DNA of 64,000 nucleotides from Lepidonotus clava (taxonomy: Eukaryota > Annelida > Polychaeta > Phyllodocida > Polynoidae). The notes beneath the pieces are model-generated. The model searched no databases. It worked only from the letters and a program-made list of their open reading frames with translations, and was not told the DNA's origin. The stretch is from contig OW387136.1 of NCBI GenBank assembly GCA_936440205.1, positions 31,105,927-31,169,926 of the forward strand. Reading direction: 5' to 3'. The position numbers were made by a program, and so were the translations under genes. Below, one piece after another: positions 62,421 through 64,000 of the stretch. Numbering within the stretch: position 1 is the first letter of the stretch; the number at the start of each line of letters is the position of its first letter.

Positions 62421-63658
62421 CTGCAAAACAAATATAATATGGTTTAGAAGACTTATTTGAAATTCATTTTTTACTGTCGATTTTTGTGGTCTTTTAGCAC
62501 AATTTGATATGAATAAGGTGGAACTACCAACGCAAGAAATTGGAAATGGGTAGTCTCGCCTTTCATAGTCAATTTGTCAGCATTAGACAATTTTTTTTAT
62601 AGATGTATTCAGGTTTCAGTCCCCCCAAAGGTAGGGTCGGCAGGTCGGGAGTGACTTCATTCTTAAATATTTGTTTAACTGTAATGATAGATTCATGCTG
62701 GTTTAAAATTAAGAAATTCCTTAATACATCCTCTGGTAAGTTTGAGAACATCTATAATATAATATTTCGAAAATGTGTAGGCTAAGATATTTTCTTTGAA
62801 AAAGACTTTAGGGTCGGGCCAAAATAACAGGGTCGGTTAGGAAGCCTTAACACAACCATTTCAATGTTTGGCCTTACATTGGTCACGAATCTCCTGTCAC
62901 TGAATGAGGTAGGCATTCATGTATAATTTGAACTTTAATTTGCATTTTTAAAATACGTACTATATCTACAAATAGTTCCAATTTCATTGCTTTCTTATTG
63001 TTTTCCATCATACATGCCTGCCTGAGGAACAAGACCCGGTCAAGAGAGCAAGACAGCTTAATAAGTGTACGTTTCATTTTTAGTTGTGGAACAGAATTGT
63101 AAGAATGTGTATTGGACTAACTCTGTAAGTATGACATTTGATTTAGATCTACACATAGATCTAATTAAAGAGTTTGCTCTCAGAATCATATTACATTACA
63201 AATGATGAAATCAGGTCATTGTTTCACAAACAGTCAGGAGTATGCATCGATTAAGGTCTGAACTAAGTAACTGAGAAGTTAGGTGTATGCCTTCTAACTG
63301 TCTTAAAGGTTCACGTCAAAGTTTTGACTTGGGATGGTTTATCAGCTAACGTTAACTGCAGTACTGGCTGAATCCAGTGGCATACGTCCCATAGCCATAG
63401 CCATGACATAGTCATACTCATAGAAAAACATAGTCTGTAGTACTGACACAAACCGCAAGACACGCAAATTTGAGGTCAGTCACCCTCAGCCTCTACCATT
63501 TTATGGCAGAAATTCCTGCCTCCATCCCAGCATGCTTTGCGGCAGCTGGTTATGGGCAAGCTGGCCCATTATTAGCCACCAGGCCCATTACCAGCAAAAA
63601 GGGTTCCCTATTCAAAATTAGATAGCCAATAAGGCCTAGAATTTTGGTGCCAAAATAT
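62421..63658. other. SRRM1 first intron (presumed)
   Basis: No exon encoding the expected N-terminus (MDAGFFR) was found on the minus strand up to the window edge, so the first exon lies beyond 64000 or is too diverged to see. Confidence 0.4.
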
Positions 63659-63934
63659 CAAGGTATCAACTCAAAATCCATTTCCGAATTCCCTGCGTTT
63701 TCCCTGTATCACGGCAATTTTTCCCTGTGTCGTACTGAGCAATTTAAAAGCCTTCACATACAGAAAAATATTGGACCCAACATCAAGAAGTCAAATCCTT
63801 ACTGTTTTCAGAATCAGGGGTTTCAGAACCTGGCCAAATGAAATTCCCTGTGTTTTGGTAAAATTTGCAAATTCCCTGTGATTTCGCTGTCAGGGAATTT
63901 CTTTTGCCATTTTCCCTGTGTGGTTGCTACCCTG
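63659..63934. mobile_element. hAT-like MITE, CAGG(G)TACCAAC terminus, copy 2
   Basis: CAAGGTATCAAC to GTTGCTACCCTG, about 276 bp, same orientation and interior (AATTCCCTGTGTTTT, CAGAACCTGGCCAAATGAAA) as 43603-43897 but more degraded; no target duplication. Confidence 0.6.
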
Positions 63935-64000
63935 TAATGTATTATGTAAATTTAAGTTGATCAACAGCAGGTCAGGGGTGTAACGTATGGACCTATAATC

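Noticed and set aside
1-64000. CRISPR array, operon or bacterial insertion
   Set aside because: No regularly spaced direct repeats and no bacterial-type gene clusters; genes are spliced and of animal type throughout.

Overview
The window is nuclear DNA of an invertebrate animal. It is AT-rich, with spliced genes (GT-AG introns of about 0.3-3 kb), many small transposons, one retrotransposon flanked by LTRs and one LINE. Two degenerate copies of a repeat that starts with (GTTG)n and runs into TTTAACGTCC or TTTACATCC (1527-1745 and 56547-56715) resemble a dispersed repeat I associate with molluscs, especially bivalves. A mollusc is my best guess but is not proven; a brachiopod or an invertebrate deuterostome remains possible.

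Layout. 1-3.1 kb: last, GC-rich exon of an unrecognised gene (+). 3.1-8.3 kb: no gene, small transposons. 8.3-10.7 kb: intronless gene (-) for a type I membrane protein with five C-type lectin domains. 11.6-14.1 kb: a LINE (-) with an open 612-residue reverse transcriptase ORF. 15.2-15.7 kb: a decayed gypsy pol scrap next to a MITE. 18.5-28.6 kb: a complete 15-exon sodium/solute symporter gene (+, SLC5 family, 650 aa), with three solo-LTR-like repeats in or just behind it. 30.4-35.8 kb: a Ty3/gypsy element (-) with 150-bp LTRs and an exact 5-bp target duplication. 38.8-48.4 kb: a complete 14-exon UBXN11 gene (-, 503 aa), whose first intron holds a complex inverted-repeat element. 51.0-62.4 kb: SRRM1 (-), 14 exons, all but the first few codons. 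Inside one SRRM1 intron (57.1-58.3 kb, same strand) lies what looks like a separate two-exon gene for a small membrane protein of 174 aa, with its own CpG-rich promoter-like block.

How the genes relate. They do not form an operon or one pathway. The lectin receptor is a cell-surface recognition protein, the SLC5 protein a sodium-driven carrier, UBXN11 a p97-type UBX/SEP cofactor homologue, and SRRM1 a nuclear splicing coactivator. UBXN11 and SRRM1 lie head-to-tail here, and both human genes map to 1p36.11, so old linkage is possible. Every exon boundary given was read by hand from splice signals and reading phase; no alignment or transcript data were available.
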